From: Chryseobacterium sp. Leaf201
GTDB taxonomy: Bacteria; Bacteroidota; Bacteroidia; Flavobacteriales; Weeksellaceae
NCBI RefSeq assembly: GCF_001421435.1
Contig: NZ_LMKA01000001.1
Coordinates: 261,356-325,355, forward strand
Direction of reading: 5' to 3'
Length of the DNA stretch: 64,000 bases
This document shows positions 17,337-26,266 of the stretch, one piece after another; the first letter of the stretch is position 1, and each line of letters starts with the position of its first letter. The notes under the pieces are model-generated. The model was not told the DNA's origin and did not search any database. It saw nothing but the letters and a program-made list of their open reading frames with translations. The position numbers and the translations under genes were made by a program.

Positions 17337-18101
17337 TCAGTGACAATTAGCATTGTGATCATGCGTACTGTGATCTCCCGGTAAATGGCAGTCACCCTGG
17401 TTATCTCTTGAAATCGTCATTGCTTCTGCTCTCGGAGAGATATAAGGAATACCCAGTTCAAGGCCCCGTACAATAAACAGCCCTCCCAGAATAATCATGA
17501 CAACAGGAACGGCTTTTAGCACTTTCACCCTGAATGCCTGATTGATCAGGTTCCCGACTAAAACTACAGCAAACATAAATGGAAGGGTTCCGAAACCGAA
17601 TAAGGCCATATATAAGGCTCCCTGCCATATTCCTCCGCTTGCTAAGCTTGCTGTTAAAGCCATATAAACCATTCCGCACGGTAGAAAGCCGTTTAACAGC
17701 CCGGTGGTAAATCTTGAACGGTAATCCGCTTTCTGAAGCAGCCTTCCTAAATTTGATTTCACTTTAAACAAAAATTTAGAGAAGAAAGGGATTTTTGAAG
17801 CAAAATCTTTACCGCCAAAAGAAAATACCGCCATAACAATCAACAGAATACCTACGGCAATGGTAAGGTATTTCTGGAAACCGGCCATTTCAAAACCTTC
17901 ACCGATGATTCCCAATACCGCGCCCAAAAGAGAATAAGTAAATATTCTTCCGAACTGGTAAGTGAGATTCTGAAGGTAAAAGTTGGTAGCCTGCTTTTTA
18001 GTCAGTCCCATTGATAATGCAATCGGCCCGCACATTCCGACACAGTGGAACCCGGAAGCAAAACCCAGTGCAATGGCTGATATTACAAGTGCTATTTCCA
18101 T
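17337..18101 (-). CDS. Sulfite exporter TauE/SafE-like (UreH-type) membrane protein of the cbb3 locus
   Basis: A 254-residue protein with about six helices. Near the N-terminus is GFHCVGMCGPIA, a Cys/Met/His-containing motif typical of the metal-related UreH/DsbD-like family found next to cco genes. The C-terminal tail is rich in His and Cys (CHLPGDHSTHDHNANCH) and is a plausible copper-binding tail. It is the last gene of the oxidase operon. It overlaps ccoH by ten bases and has the shared terminator at 17287-17317. A role in copper supply to the oxidase or in maturation is inferred from context; the sulfite exporter name is only a family label. Confidence 0.8.
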   Translation of the reverse strand: MEIALVISAIALGFASGFHCVGMCGPIALSMGLTKKQATNFYLQNLTYQFGRIFTYSLLGAVLGIIGEGFEMAGFQKYLTIAVGILLIVMAVFSFGGKDFASKIPFFSKFLFKVKSNLGRLLQKADYRSRFTTGLLNGFLPCGMVYMALTASLASGGIWQGALYMALFGFGTLPFMFAVVLVGNLINQAFRVKVLKAVPVVMIILGGLFIVRGLELGIPYISPRAEAMTISRDNQGDCHLPGDHSTHDHNANCH

Positions 18102-18544
18102 ATCACATCATAATCCAGCCGGTAGTCTTTTTTATCTTTTGTCCAGCTTAACCTTAACGTATAATTTCCCGGTGTCAAAACCTGTGCAGGAATTAAAAAT
18201 GATTTGTTCATATCAAGCTGTACAGATTTATGGATGTCAAGGTTCTGATCGTCGGTTCTGTTTAAGACAAATTTTACCGTTGCGTTTGAATTGTCATAAT
18301 CTTTCGGGAATGTTATTTTAATCCCGCTTTTATCCTGGCTGTATACCGGTTTTTCCTGTAACTGGTCTGCTCTTCCTTTGGCATCAATTACATCCTGGTA
18401 TTTCAGTTCTTCTTCGTAATAATTATCCGTTACCATTTCCGAATTTTTTTGTCCGTTCGGAAATAAAAACAGCATGGACAATATAAAAATGATGAACGCC
18501 AGTAATGCGATTACCATACCGTGTCCCCAATTAAAGTTTTTCAT
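18092..18544 (-). CDS. ccoH: FixH/CcoH-type cbb3 oxidase assembly protein
   Basis: A 150-residue protein with one N-terminal membrane helix (about 10-29) and a periplasmic beta-rich domain, the layout of FixH/CcoH. CcoH in other bacteria associates with CcoN and CcoP during assembly of the oxidase. The segment NGQKNSEMVTDNYYEEELKY after the helix is characteristic of the family in Bacteroidetes. It lies nine bases after ccoG and overlaps the TauE/SafE-like gene. Family assignment rests on layout and position more than on invariant residues. Confidence 0.82.
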   Translation of the reverse strand: MKNFNWGHGMVIALLAFIIFILSMLFLFPNGQKNSEMVTDNYYEEELKYQDVIDAKGRADQLQEKPVYSQDKSGIKITFPKDYDNSNATVKFVLNRTDDQNLDIHKSVQLDMNKSFLIPAQVLTPGNYTLRLSWTKDKKDYRLDYDVIWK

Positions 18545-18553
18545 TTTTAAAAA

Positions 18554-20008
18554 TTAAAATTGTAATTTAAACGGTCCCTCAAAATAAGTCAGGTAAGAAT
18601 CTACCAGGTTCCCTTTCATATCATACACACCAATGGTAATATTCTGCTTGGAAAGGTTCATTTCACTTTCCGGGAAGCTTATGTTGATGGTTCCTTTGGT
18701 CATTTTATCCCTTTCTAAAGTAATTTTGCTTGATCCACTGTAGATCACTTCCCCATGTTTCGGTTCTATTACTTTAACGGTAACTATTTTCTTATCGTTG
18801 GTTTTATTCAGGAAAGTATAATTGTAGGTATTGGTAATATTCCCGTCCCTTACAAAGAATGTACTTCCTGCAGGTTTAATGAATTTAGCCTCCATTTCAC
18901 CACGGTTATAAAGAAGGTATCCTAAAAATCCTACCAACATCACAAGAATCAAGGCGAATCCTTTCATCCTTCCTGTAAATTTGAAATCAGTCCTCTTTTC
19001 AATCTCGTTTTCGGAGGCATACCGGATCAGTCCTTTCGGAAGGCCTACTTTTTCCATTACTTCATCACAGGCGTCAATACAGGCTGTACAGTTAACACAT
19101 TCCAGCTGCTGGCCGTCACGGATATCAATTCCTGTAGGACATACAACCACACACTGGTGGCAGTCTATACAGTCTCCTTTTCCTGCTGCTTTCCTGTCTT
19201 CACCCTTTCTCCATTTGGCTCTGTTTTCCCCTCTGTTGAAATCGTAGAATACATTAATGGTGTCTTTATCTATTAAAACCCCCTGCAATCTTCCATATGG
19301 GCATACCAGCGTACACACCTGCTCCCTGAACCACGCAAATACAAAATAAAATGCTGAGGTAAAAAGTACCATTACAATAAAATTGGTAGGATGCGCAAAA
19401 GGCCCTTCTGATATAATCCTGAATATTTCTTTATACCCGACAATATACATCAGCATAAAGTGGGTAATAACTAATGAAATGATTACGTAAATGCTCCATT
19501 TCAAGCCTCGTTTCCAGATCTTTTCGCTGTTCCATTCCTGTCTGTCAAGCTTCATCTGCTTGTTTCTGTCTCCTTCAATTGCATATTCTATTTTACGGAA
19601 GATCATTTCAAGGAAAATTGTCTGAGGGCAGATCCACCCGCAGAAAATTCTGCCGAAAGCTATGGTAAATACAATAATGAATATTAAAGAAGCAATGGCG
19701 CCCAACGTGAGGATGAAAAAATCCTGCGGATAAAAAGGCTGCCCGAAGATGAAAAACTCACGGTCAATCACGTTAAATAAAAAAAACGGATTGCCGTTGA
19801 TGGTGATAAACGGAACGGTAAAATAAAAAAGCAGTAAGCCTGCACTTACCAGATATCTGTAATTGGTGTATTTTCCTTTAGGTTTTCTGGGATATACCCA
19901 TTTCCTTTTACCGGACTGGTCCATAGTTCCGATAGAATCTCTGTAAGTTTCAGGGTCTACAACCTGCCCCTGTCCGCCGCGTACTTCTATTTCTTCTATG
20001 TCTGACAT
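18554..20008 (-). CDS. ccoG: Cytochrome c oxidase accessory protein CcoG (FixG/RdxA)
   Basis: A 484-residue polyferredoxin-like membrane protein. Predicted helices surround two CxxxCP-type segments, CGWICPQTIF and CTLVCPYGRLQ. Two 4Fe-4S motifs follow, CIDCHQCVVVCP and CVNCTACIDAC, and a C-terminal Ig-like periplasmic domain (FixG_C, last 120 residues or so). CcoG reduces copper(II) for insertion into the CuB site in the systems studied. A 99-base gap with an AT-rich hairpin separates it from ccoP, unlike the tight spacing within ccoSNOQP. The gene downstream is ccoH. Confidence 0.95.
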   Translation of the reverse strand: MSDIEEIEVRGGQGQVVDPETYRDSIGTMDQSGKRKWVYPRKPKGKYTNYRYLVSAGLLLFYFTVPFITINGNPFFLFNVIDREFFIFGQPFYPQDFFILTLGAIASLIFIIVFTIAFGRIFCGWICPQTIFLEMIFRKIEYAIEGDRNKQMKLDRQEWNSEKIWKRGLKWSIYVIISLVITHFMLMYIVGYKEIFRIISEGPFAHPTNFIVMVLFTSAFYFVFAWFREQVCTLVCPYGRLQGVLIDKDTINVFYDFNRGENRAKWRKGEDRKAAGKGDCIDCHQCVVVCPTGIDIRDGQQLECVNCTACIDACDEVMEKVGLPKGLIRYASENEIEKRTDFKFTGRMKGFALILVMLVGFLGYLLYNRGEMEAKFIKPAGSTFFVRDGNITNTYNYTFLNKTNDKKIVTVKVIEPKHGEVIYSGSSKITLERDKMTKGTINISFPESEMNLSKQNITIGVYDMKGNLVDSYLTYFEGPFKLQF

Positions 20009-20030
20009 GTTTGTAATATTTTTAAAAAAG

Positions 20031-20083
20031 AAAAAACATAATTCGTTACTATTTTTTCATCTAATAACAAATTATGTTTTTTT
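20031..20083 (-). terminator. Hairpin in the ccoP-ccoG gap
   Basis: AAAAAACATAATT (20031-20043) pairs with AATTATGTTTTTT (20070-20082) over 13 bp, with four more pairs (GTTA/TAAC) inside. It has an A/U-rich stem and weak G+C, so it is more likely an attenuating or mRNA-processing hairpin than a full terminator. Confidence 0.5.
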
Positions 20084-20107
20084 CATATGTTTAATTTTTA
20101 ATTAAAA

Positions 20108-20989
20108 TTATTCCTTTTCCCAATGCGCCTCGGTACCCTGAGGAGCTGCTCCGCCTTTATCCTGCGTTACCGGAGGTAATTCCTGGTTGATGTGGTATAC
20201 GTATGCTGCAATCTTTTCAATTTCAGCACCCGATACTTCACCGTTTTTACCAAAAGCCCTCATTGCAGGGTTGGTTGGAGATCCATTCCAGTCCATGTGG
20301 AAAACCGTTTTAAATAAAGTTTTCTCAGGCTGGTTGATCCAGTAGTTATCAGTAAGGTTTGGCCCGATACCTCCACTACCGTCTTCTTTGTGACATGATG
20401 CACAGTTTGTTTTAAATAATTCTTTACCGTCTGTAATATTATCAGCTGAATATTTAGCTGTCTCAATGGTTACAGGTGGCTGGGTCTTATTATAAATATC
20501 AATGGCTGCAATCTGTTCCTTGTATTCTTGCTCGTACTCGTTGATCGGGTGGGCAAAATCTGTAAAAGAATATGCTGCTACATAAACAATACAAAAAACG
20601 GTGCCAAAGTAGAACAATCCAAGCCACCATTTCGGCAACTGGTTATCCAATTCCATAATGCCATCGAAACCGTGGTCAATAAGGATATCTTTTTCTTCGT
20701 CTGCTGACTGTTTTTTGAATGCCGCACTGTACAATCTTACCAGATAAGGTACTCTTTTCTCTGCCAGATATGCTGCTTTTTCTTCAGGAGACAGCCTCTT
20801 GAACTTATTGTTTTCAATAAGGTCTCCAATGGCACTGTGGATGTAGGCTAAAATACCAGCAATCACTACAGTCCCCCAGAAATACGGCGAGCCCAGGAAT
20901 TCATAACTCTGTACAAACAGATAATAAAAAACTATTAAAAGTCCAATTATTATTAAAATGTTTACAACAACCGGTGTTCTTTGTTTCAT
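20108..20989 (-). CDS. ccoP: cbb3 oxidase cytochrome c subunit III (CcoP), mono-haem form
   Basis: Passes electrons to the oxidase core. The 293-residue product has three hydrophobic segments (about 7-26, 36-54 and 120-140), the last belonging to a FixP-type N-terminal domain. One class I cytochrome c domain follows, with C196-ASC199-H200 and a later Met in AMRAFGK as probable axial ligand. Classical CcoP has two haem c sites; only one CxxCH is present here. The tail after the haem domain is short and Gln/Gly rich. It is ten bases downstream of ccoQ. Confidence 0.92.
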   Translation of the reverse strand: MKQRTPVVVNILIIIGLLIVFYYLFVQSYEFLGSPYFWGTVVIAGILAYIHSAIGDLIENNKFKRLSPEEKAAYLAEKRVPYLVRLYSAAFKKQSADEEKDILIDHGFDGIMELDNQLPKWWLGLFYFGTVFCIVYVAAYSFTDFAHPINEYEQEYKEQIAAIDIYNKTQPPVTIETAKYSADNITDGKELFKTNCASCHKEDGSGGIGPNLTDNYWINQPEKTLFKTVFHMDWNGSPTNPAMRAFGKNGEVSGAEIEKIAAYVYHINQELPPVTQDKGGAAPQGTEAHWEKE

Positions 20990-20998
20990 AATAAAAAG

Positions 20999-21199
20999 TT
21001 AATTTTTTAGATTAAAATCATCATCCTCATCATCCTGCAATGGTGCTTCTTCCTCTTCTTTATAATATTTTTTAGGCTTGCTGAAAACATATATAACCAG
21101 AGCTACGAAGAACAGCATAAAGAAAATCAGAGCCAAGGTCTGGTAAAAACCAGCGTTATCGGTATTGGATAAGATGTCTTTAAAATTCTGCGGTATCAT
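20999..21199 (-). CDS. ccoQ: Small cbb3 oxidase subunit (CcoQ/FixQ)
   Basis: A 66-residue protein with one helix (about 20-41), followed by a basic stretch and an acidic tail (KEEEEAPLQDDEDDD). CcoQ stabilises the cbb3 complex in other bacteria. Size, single helix and position between ccoNO and ccoP support the call. Confidence 0.85.
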   Translation of the reverse strand: MIPQNFKDILSNTDNAGFYQTLALIFFMLFFVALVIYVFSKPKKYYKEEEEAPLQDDEDDDFNLKN

Positions 21200-21217
21200 G
21201 ATGTGATCCTTTTAATA

Positions 21218-23476
21218 TTAGTTATTACTTGCTGTTTTTATTTCAGTTGTCTTAATATCCGTTCCTAATCTTTGCAGATAGGAGATCAATGCTACAATTT
21301 CTTTTTTCTCCAGTTCACCTTTCGGTCTTTTTGCATAAGCCTCTTTCAAGTCTGATGCTTCAGAGAAAATATCCCTTACGATTTTTGTTGCCTGGTTGTC
21401 TGCCCATGTATTGGCAGAATCAATTTCAGCTTTGGTATAAGGAACATCGAATGCACTCTTCATCAGCTTCATTTTGTCCACCATTTTAGATCGGTCCAGG
21501 TTGGTCGCAATCAGCCAAGGGTAACGAGGCATGATAGAACCTGCAGAGGTAGATCTCGGGTTATACATATGCTTATAGTGCCAAGAACTCGGGTTCTTAC
21601 CTCCTTCTCTATGTAAATCCGGTCCGGTTCTTTTAGATCCCCAAAGGAACGGTCTGTCATATACAAACTCTCCGGCTTTGGAATACTGTCCGTTTTTACC
21701 GTTGAATCTTACAATCTCATCCCTGAACGGTCTTACCATCTGTGAGTGGCATGCATTACATCCCTCTCTGATATAAAGATCCCTTCCTTCAAGCTCCAGT
21801 GGAGAATAAGGCTTCACTGCTGAAATGGTCGGTACACTTTTCTTAAGAGAAAGGGTAGGGATAATTTCGATCATACTTCCGATTGAAATTGCCAGTAAAG
21901 AAAGAATACCTAACAATACCGGAGTTCTTTCCAGCCAAAGGTGGGTTCCTTCTCCTTCCTTACGTTTCCCGCTGATGTTTGCCAATGCAGGCGCTTCTGC
22001 AGGTACTTCTTTCTGGAATGATCCTTTTCTTACCGTAGCAATCAGGTTAACCACCATTAATAATGCTCCTGAAAGATATAGGAAACCTCCGAAGAACCTC
22101 ATTTTGAAATAAGGGATAACTGCAGTTACCGTATCCAGCCAGTTTTTCCAAACCAATGTTCCGTCCGGGTTGAACTGCTTCCACATTAATCCCTGTGTAA
22201 ATCCTGAGATATACATCGGAACGGCGTAGAAAATAATCCCTAACGTTCCCAGCCAGAAATGCCAGTTAGCCAGTTTTACCGAATAAATTTTTGTTCTCCA
22301 TAAGATCGGGATCAGGTAGTAAATAACACCGAATGCCATGAAACCATTCCATCCCAGTGCACCTAAATGTACGTGTCCGATTACCCAGTCTGTAAAGTGA
22401 CCGATTTTGTTAATATTTTTAGTCGCTAAAAGCGGACCTTCAAATGTTGCCATTCCGTAGCAGGTAACCGCTACCACAAAGAACTTCAGGATCGGGTTTT
22501 CTCTAACCTTATCCCACGCTCCTCTCAAGGTAAGAAGACCGTTAAGCATACCTCCCCATGACGGAGCAATCAGCATGATGGAGAAACCTGTTCCCACTGC
22601 CTGAGCCCAGGCCGGTAAAGCTGTATACTGAAGGTGGTGAGGTCCCGCCCAGATGTATACGAAAATTAACGACCAGAAGTGGATAATAGACAGTTTATAC
22701 GAGAATACCGGTCTGTCTGCCGCTTTCGGTAAGAAATAATACATCAGACCAAGAACCGGAGTCGTCAGTACGAATGCTACCGCATTGTGTCCGTACCACC
22801 ATTGTACAATTGCGTCTTTTACCCCTGCATATGCTGAATAAGATTTCCAGCCTGTGAAAGATAAAGGAACTTCCAGATTGTTAAAAATGTGAAGCATCGC
22901 TACCGCAATCCATGTCCCGATGTAGAACCAGATGGCTACATATAGGTGTCTTACCCTTCTTTTTGCAATCGTCAGGAACATATTCGCTCCGAAAATTACC
23001 CATGAGAATGTAATTAAAATGTCAATCGGCCATTCGTGCTCTGCATATTCTTTGGAAGTATTGATTCCCATAAAGAATGTAATGTAGGTCACGATGATCA
23101 TAATCTGCCAGGTCCAGAAATGGATCCATGACAGGGTATCACTGTACATTCTTGTTTTCAACAAACGCTGTAAAGAGTAATATACCCCAACATATACAAC
23201 GTTCATTACGAATGCAAAAATTACAGTAGTCGTGTGCAGCATCCTGATTCTTCCGAACCCGAATGCACCATGTGTGTTTATTAAGCCCTGAATACTGCCA
23301 CCCATACTGGTAATGGTAGTATCATCCGTTCCGAACAAAAATTCCGGAAGTTCAGGGTAGAAAAGCATTAATGCAGCCGTAAGCCCAAACAAAAACCCTA
23401 TGATCCCGAAAACTACGGTCGCATAAAGGAATGCCCGGACAATACTGTTGTCATAACTAAACTTCTGTGTTTCCAT
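21218..23476 (-). CDS. ccoNO: cbb3-type cytochrome c oxidase, fused catalytic (CcoN) and cytochrome c (CcoO) subunits
   Basis: Reduces oxygen to water at high affinity and pumps protons. The 752-residue protein is a fusion. Residues 1 to about 480 are CcoN with twelve or so helices. Its metal ligands include H230 (WWYGHNAV), H280-H281 (GPHHLQ) and the haem histidines of GHVHLGALGW near 368-370. A charged linker (about 485-512) leads to a further helix and then CcoO, a mono-haem cytochrome c with C573-NAC576-H577 and the downstream IMPRYPWL methionine region. Such fusions occur in Bacteroidetes, whereas proteobacteria keep separate ccoN and ccoO. It is 21 bases downstream of ccoS and 18 upstream of ccoQ. 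Confidence 0.96.
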   Translation of the reverse strand: METQKFSYDNSIVRAFLYATVVFGIIGFLFGLTAALMLFYPELPEFLFGTDDTTITSMGGSIQGLINTHGAFGFGRIRMLHTTTVIFAFVMNVVYVGVYYSLQRLLKTRMYSDTLSWIHFWTWQIMIIVTYITFFMGINTSKEYAEHEWPIDILITFSWVIFGANMFLTIAKRRVRHLYVAIWFYIGTWIAVAMLHIFNNLEVPLSFTGWKSYSAYAGVKDAIVQWWYGHNAVAFVLTTPVLGLMYYFLPKAADRPVFSYKLSIIHFWSLIFVYIWAGPHHLQYTALPAWAQAVGTGFSIMLIAPSWGGMLNGLLTLRGAWDKVRENPILKFFVVAVTCYGMATFEGPLLATKNINKIGHFTDWVIGHVHLGALGWNGFMAFGVIYYLIPILWRTKIYSVKLANWHFWLGTLGIIFYAVPMYISGFTQGLMWKQFNPDGTLVWKNWLDTVTAVIPYFKMRFFGGFLYLSGALLMVVNLIATVRKGSFQKEVPAEAPALANISGKRKEGEGTHLWLERTPVLLGILSLLAISIGSMIEIIPTLSLKKSVPTISAVKPYSPLELEGRDLYIREGCNACHSQMVRPFRDEIVRFNGKNGQYSKAGEFVYDRPFLWGSKRTGPDLHREGGKNPSSWHYKHMYNPRSTSAGSIMPRYPWLIATNLDRSKMVDKMKLMKSAFDVPYTKAEIDSANTWADNQATKIVRDIFSEASDLKEAYAKRPKGELEKKEIVALISYLQRLGTDIKTTEIKTASNN

Positions 23477-23497
23477 ATCAACTATTCACTTTTTTCT

Positions 23498-23707
23498 TCA
23501 ATTTTTATTATTTTCTCCTGTTTCATCTTTGTTTCCATTGTCATTAGTTTCGTCTTTTTCCTTGATTTCATCGGAGTCAAAGAGGATTCTTACAGCGGGA
23601 GATTCATCATCCTCGAACTGTCCTTTCCTGGCGTATATGATAAACACCACCAGAAAAACTGCAGCCAAAGAAACACTGCAAAGGATCATTAAATAAAGAA
23701 TATCCAT
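23498..23707 (-). CDS. ccoS: cbb3-type oxidase assembly protein CcoS
   Basis: A 69-residue protein with one N-terminal helix (about 5-26) followed by KGQFEDDESPAVRILFDSDE, the conserved CcoS segment with Pro-Ala-x-Arg. CcoS is needed for cofactor insertion in CcoN. A charged Glu/Asn/Lys tail follows. The start is 20 bases downstream of a predicted transcription start near 23733. Confidence 0.88.
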   Translation of the reverse strand: MDILYLMILCSVSLAAVFLVVFIIYARKGQFEDDESPAVRILFDSDEIKEKDETNDNGNKDETGENNKN

Positions 23708-23738
23708 TAGACAACAAAATTAACCTATTTTCGGGTCT

Positions 23739-23769
23739 CAAATTTAAGGAAAAATAATGACTTTCATCA
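23739..23769 (-). promoter_or_regulatory. Candidate ccoS-ccoNOQP promoter with an imperfect FNR-like box
   Basis: Read on the minus strand, TGATGAAAGTCA (23758-23769; one mismatch to TGAT-N4-ATCA) is followed 11 bases later by an exact TAAATTTG -7 box (23739-23746). There is no TTTG at -33; the box occupies that place. Confidence 0.4.
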
Positions 23770-23816
23770 CGAAATACGGTTTTCAGCTAATTTAAAATCA
23801 GTCTAAATAAGCGGGT

Positions 23817-26201
23817 TTAAGCCCGGTTTTTGAAATATTTTCTTCCGAGGATCCAGGTGGAAAAAGTAGTAAATGAAACAACTGTGATTGAACTTGCCGG
23901 CATGATCAACGCAGCGAAAAGCGGATGCATATGTCCTGTTACTGCATAACTTAAACCGACAATATTATAAAGAAAACTGATTATAAATGTCATTTTCACA
24001 ATTTTAATGGAGCCCTTGCAGACGTTTAAATATCTGTCCAGGGTGACCACTTTTTCACCGTTCATAATAACGTCTGAAGAAGGGGTAAAACTGTTGCTGT
24101 CATCTGCAATCGCAATTCCTACGTTGCTCTGTTTCAAAGCTCCCGCATCATTCAATCCGTCCCCGATCATCGCTACCCTCAGGTTTTGACTCTGAAGATC
24201 CTGGATATAATTCAATTTGTCTTCGGGGTTCTGATTAAAGGCCATCGCCTTATAATTCGGGATCAGTTCTTTCAGCTGGTGTTCTTCAGAAGAATTATCT
24301 CCGCTTAAGATAAATACCTGGTAACTGCTGAGCTTTTTAAATAGATTCTTCAGGTTTTCCCGGTATTCATTCTTAAAGATGAACCTGCCTAAAAATTCAC
24401 CGTTCCTGCTGATGTAAACGGCTGTTTCAAGATTCCTGGATTTCTGGCCGTTATATGCTGCAGAACCGATTTTATATACATTTCCTCTTACACTTGCTTC
24501 GTAGCCCTTTCCTGAAATCTCCTGAAAATTCTCAACGGGAAAGTATTCATCCGTCACGTCAATAAATTCATACAGCGATTTGGAAAGCGGGTGGTTTGAG
24601 TTTTTTAATAACGTTTTAATATTCAGTGAGTCAAACTCTTTGATCTCAGTGCCGTCATACTTTATATTTGATTTTTTCCTGTGGGTAATGGTTCCCGTTT
24701 TGTCAAATACAATCGTGTCAAGCTTGGCAATTTTTTCAATGGTAAGGGTGTCTTTTACATAAAATTTATTCCGTCCCAGAATCCTCATAATGTGCCCGAA
24801 AGTGAACGGAGCAGATAAGGCAAGCGCACACGGACAGGCGATAATCAGAATGGCGGATATTACCTGGAACATCGTATTTAAATCAATAAAATACCAGTAA
24901 ATCCCTGAAATTAAAGCTATTCCTAAAATAATGAACGTGAAATACTTGCTTACATTATTCGTCAGCGTATCCAGTCCGGTTTCGTGTTTCTTAAAAGCTT
25001 CTTTATTCCAGAGCTGGGTTAAATAACTCTGGTCTACATTTTTTATCACTTCCAGTTCCAGGGAAGAACCGATCTGTTTCCCTCCTGCGAAGATTTTATC
25101 TCCCGGCTGTTTACCGATGGTTGCACTTTCTCCTGTAATAAAACTGTTGTCGATATTTCCCTCGCCGTTAATCAAAATCGCATCAACGGGGATAATCTCC
25201 TGGTTTCTCACCATGATCCGGTCCCCGATTTTAATTTCTGACAGCAGGATATTGTCCTGTTTCCCGTCAAAATCAACCTTGGTTACCGCAATCGGGTAGA
25301 AGGATTTGTAATCCCTGTCGTATGATAAGGCATTGTAGGTTCTTTTCTGGAAGATCTTTCCTAACAGCATGAAGAACAGGAGTCCGCATAAAGTATCAAA
25401 ATACCCGGGACCGTAATCAGTAGCTACTTCATATAAACTACGCCCGAAAAGCACAATGATTCCCAGTACAATCGGTACGTCAATATTAACGATTCTGTTT
25501 TTTAAGCCGTACCATGCAGATTTATAATAATCTGACGCGGAATATACCACAACAGGAATGGCCAGCATACACATCAAAGCCCGGAAAAGACCTTTGTAAT
25601 GATCCATCCAGTAATCTTCGCCCCCGATATATTCTGGGAAAGACAGGAACATTCCGTTACCGAAAGCAAAAGCAGCAATGGCAAACTTAATCAGCAGGGA
25701 TTTGTCCAGATGTTCTACATTTTTATCAGCTGTTTCAAGACTGATCACAGGCCTGTAGCCCAGATTCGTTAGAAAATTAGCTAATTCGCTTAATTTTAAA
25801 TCATTATGATTGAAAGAGATCTGTAAGGTCTTTCTGGTGAAATTAACCTGGGAATACTTGATGTTTTTATTTAATGTGTGAAGACTTTCCAGTAACCAGA
25901 TGCATGAAGAACAGTGGATTACAGGGATCTTGAATGTAACCAGGCTGGTGCCTCCTTCGGAGAAGTCCGTTACCTTCTCAAAAATTTCCGGAGTATCCAG
26001 ATAATCAAACTGGGTAGAGTTGGCATCACCCGGACGGATTCCGGCTCTTTTATTAAGTTCGTAAAAATTAGCTAAATTATTGGTATTCAGAATCTCATAG
26101 ACCGATTTGCAACCGTTGCAGCAGAAAATTCTTTCATCAAATAAAATTCTTTCCTTTTCGATATCTTGACCACAATGAAAACAGTTTTCGCTCACCTTCA
26201 T
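23817..26201 (-). CDS. ccoI: Copper-translocating P1B-type ATPase of the cbb3 locus (CcoI/FixI)
   Basis: Exports copper to the periplasm for oxidase assembly. The 794-residue product begins with a Cys-rich domain (C7-FHC10 and C27-CNGC31). A heavy-metal-associated domain with HCSSC (C97, C100) follows, then the P1B core. The core has the actuator loop TGES at 356-359, the transmembrane metal site CPC at 456-458, the phosphorylated Asp500 in DKTGT, and GDGLNDAGAL late in the protein. The N-terminal Cys domain plus CPC motif is characteristic of CcoI/FixI rather than of general copper exporters. It is the first minus-strand gene of the locus, divergent from a Crp/Fnr regulator, and separated by 109 bases from ccoS. 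Confidence 0.95.
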   Translation of the reverse strand: MKVSENCFHCGQDIEKERILFDERIFCCNGCKSVYEILNTNNLANFYELNKRAGIRPGDANSTQFDYLDTPEIFEKVTDFSEGGTSLVTFKIPVIHCSSCIWLLESLHTLNKNIKYSQVNFTRKTLQISFNHNDLKLSELANFLTNLGYRPVISLETADKNVEHLDKSLLIKFAIAAFAFGNGMFLSFPEYIGGEDYWMDHYKGLFRALMCMLAIPVVVYSASDYYKSAWYGLKNRIVNIDVPIVLGIIVLFGRSLYEVATDYGPGYFDTLCGLLFFMLLGKIFQKRTYNALSYDRDYKSFYPIAVTKVDFDGKQDNILLSEIKIGDRIMVRNQEIIPVDAILINGEGNIDNSFITGESATIGKQPGDKIFAGGKQIGSSLELEVIKNVDQSYLTQLWNKEAFKKHETGLDTLTNNVSKYFTFIILGIALISGIYWYFIDLNTMFQVISAILIIACPCALALSAPFTFGHIMRILGRNKFYVKDTLTIEKIAKLDTIVFDKTGTITHRKKSNIKYDGTEIKEFDSLNIKTLLKNSNHPLSKSLYEFIDVTDEYFPVENFQEISGKGYEASVRGNVYKIGSAAYNGQKSRNLETAVYISRNGEFLGRFIFKNEYRENLKNLFKKLSSYQVFILSGDNSSEEHQLKELIPNYKAMAFNQNPEDKLNYIQDLQSQNLRVAMIGDGLNDAGALKQSNVGIAIADDSNSFTPSSDVIMNGEKVVTLDRYLNVCKGSIKIVKMTFIISFLYNIVGLSYAVTGHMHPLFAALIMPASSITVVSFTTFSTWILGRKYFKNRA

Positions 26202-26215
26202 AAATTATTGAAGTA

Positions 26216-26223
26216 CAAAATTA
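26216..26223 (-). promoter_or_regulatory. -7 box of ccoI
   Basis: On the minus strand TAATTTTG is an exact TAnnTTTG match, 14 bases before the ccoI start codon. No TTTG lies at -33, suggesting dependence on an activator. Confidence 0.5.
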
Positions 26224-26234
26224 TAACAATTTTT

Positions 26235-26266
26235 TTTGTTTATCGAGTTAAAAAGTTCTATTTTTG
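26235..26266 (+). promoter_or_regulatory. Promoter of the Crp/Fnr regulator gene
   Basis: TTTG at 26235-26238, 20 bases, then TATTTTTG at 26259-26266: an almost ideal Bacteroidetes promoter, 18 bases before the ATG. Confidence 0.65.
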
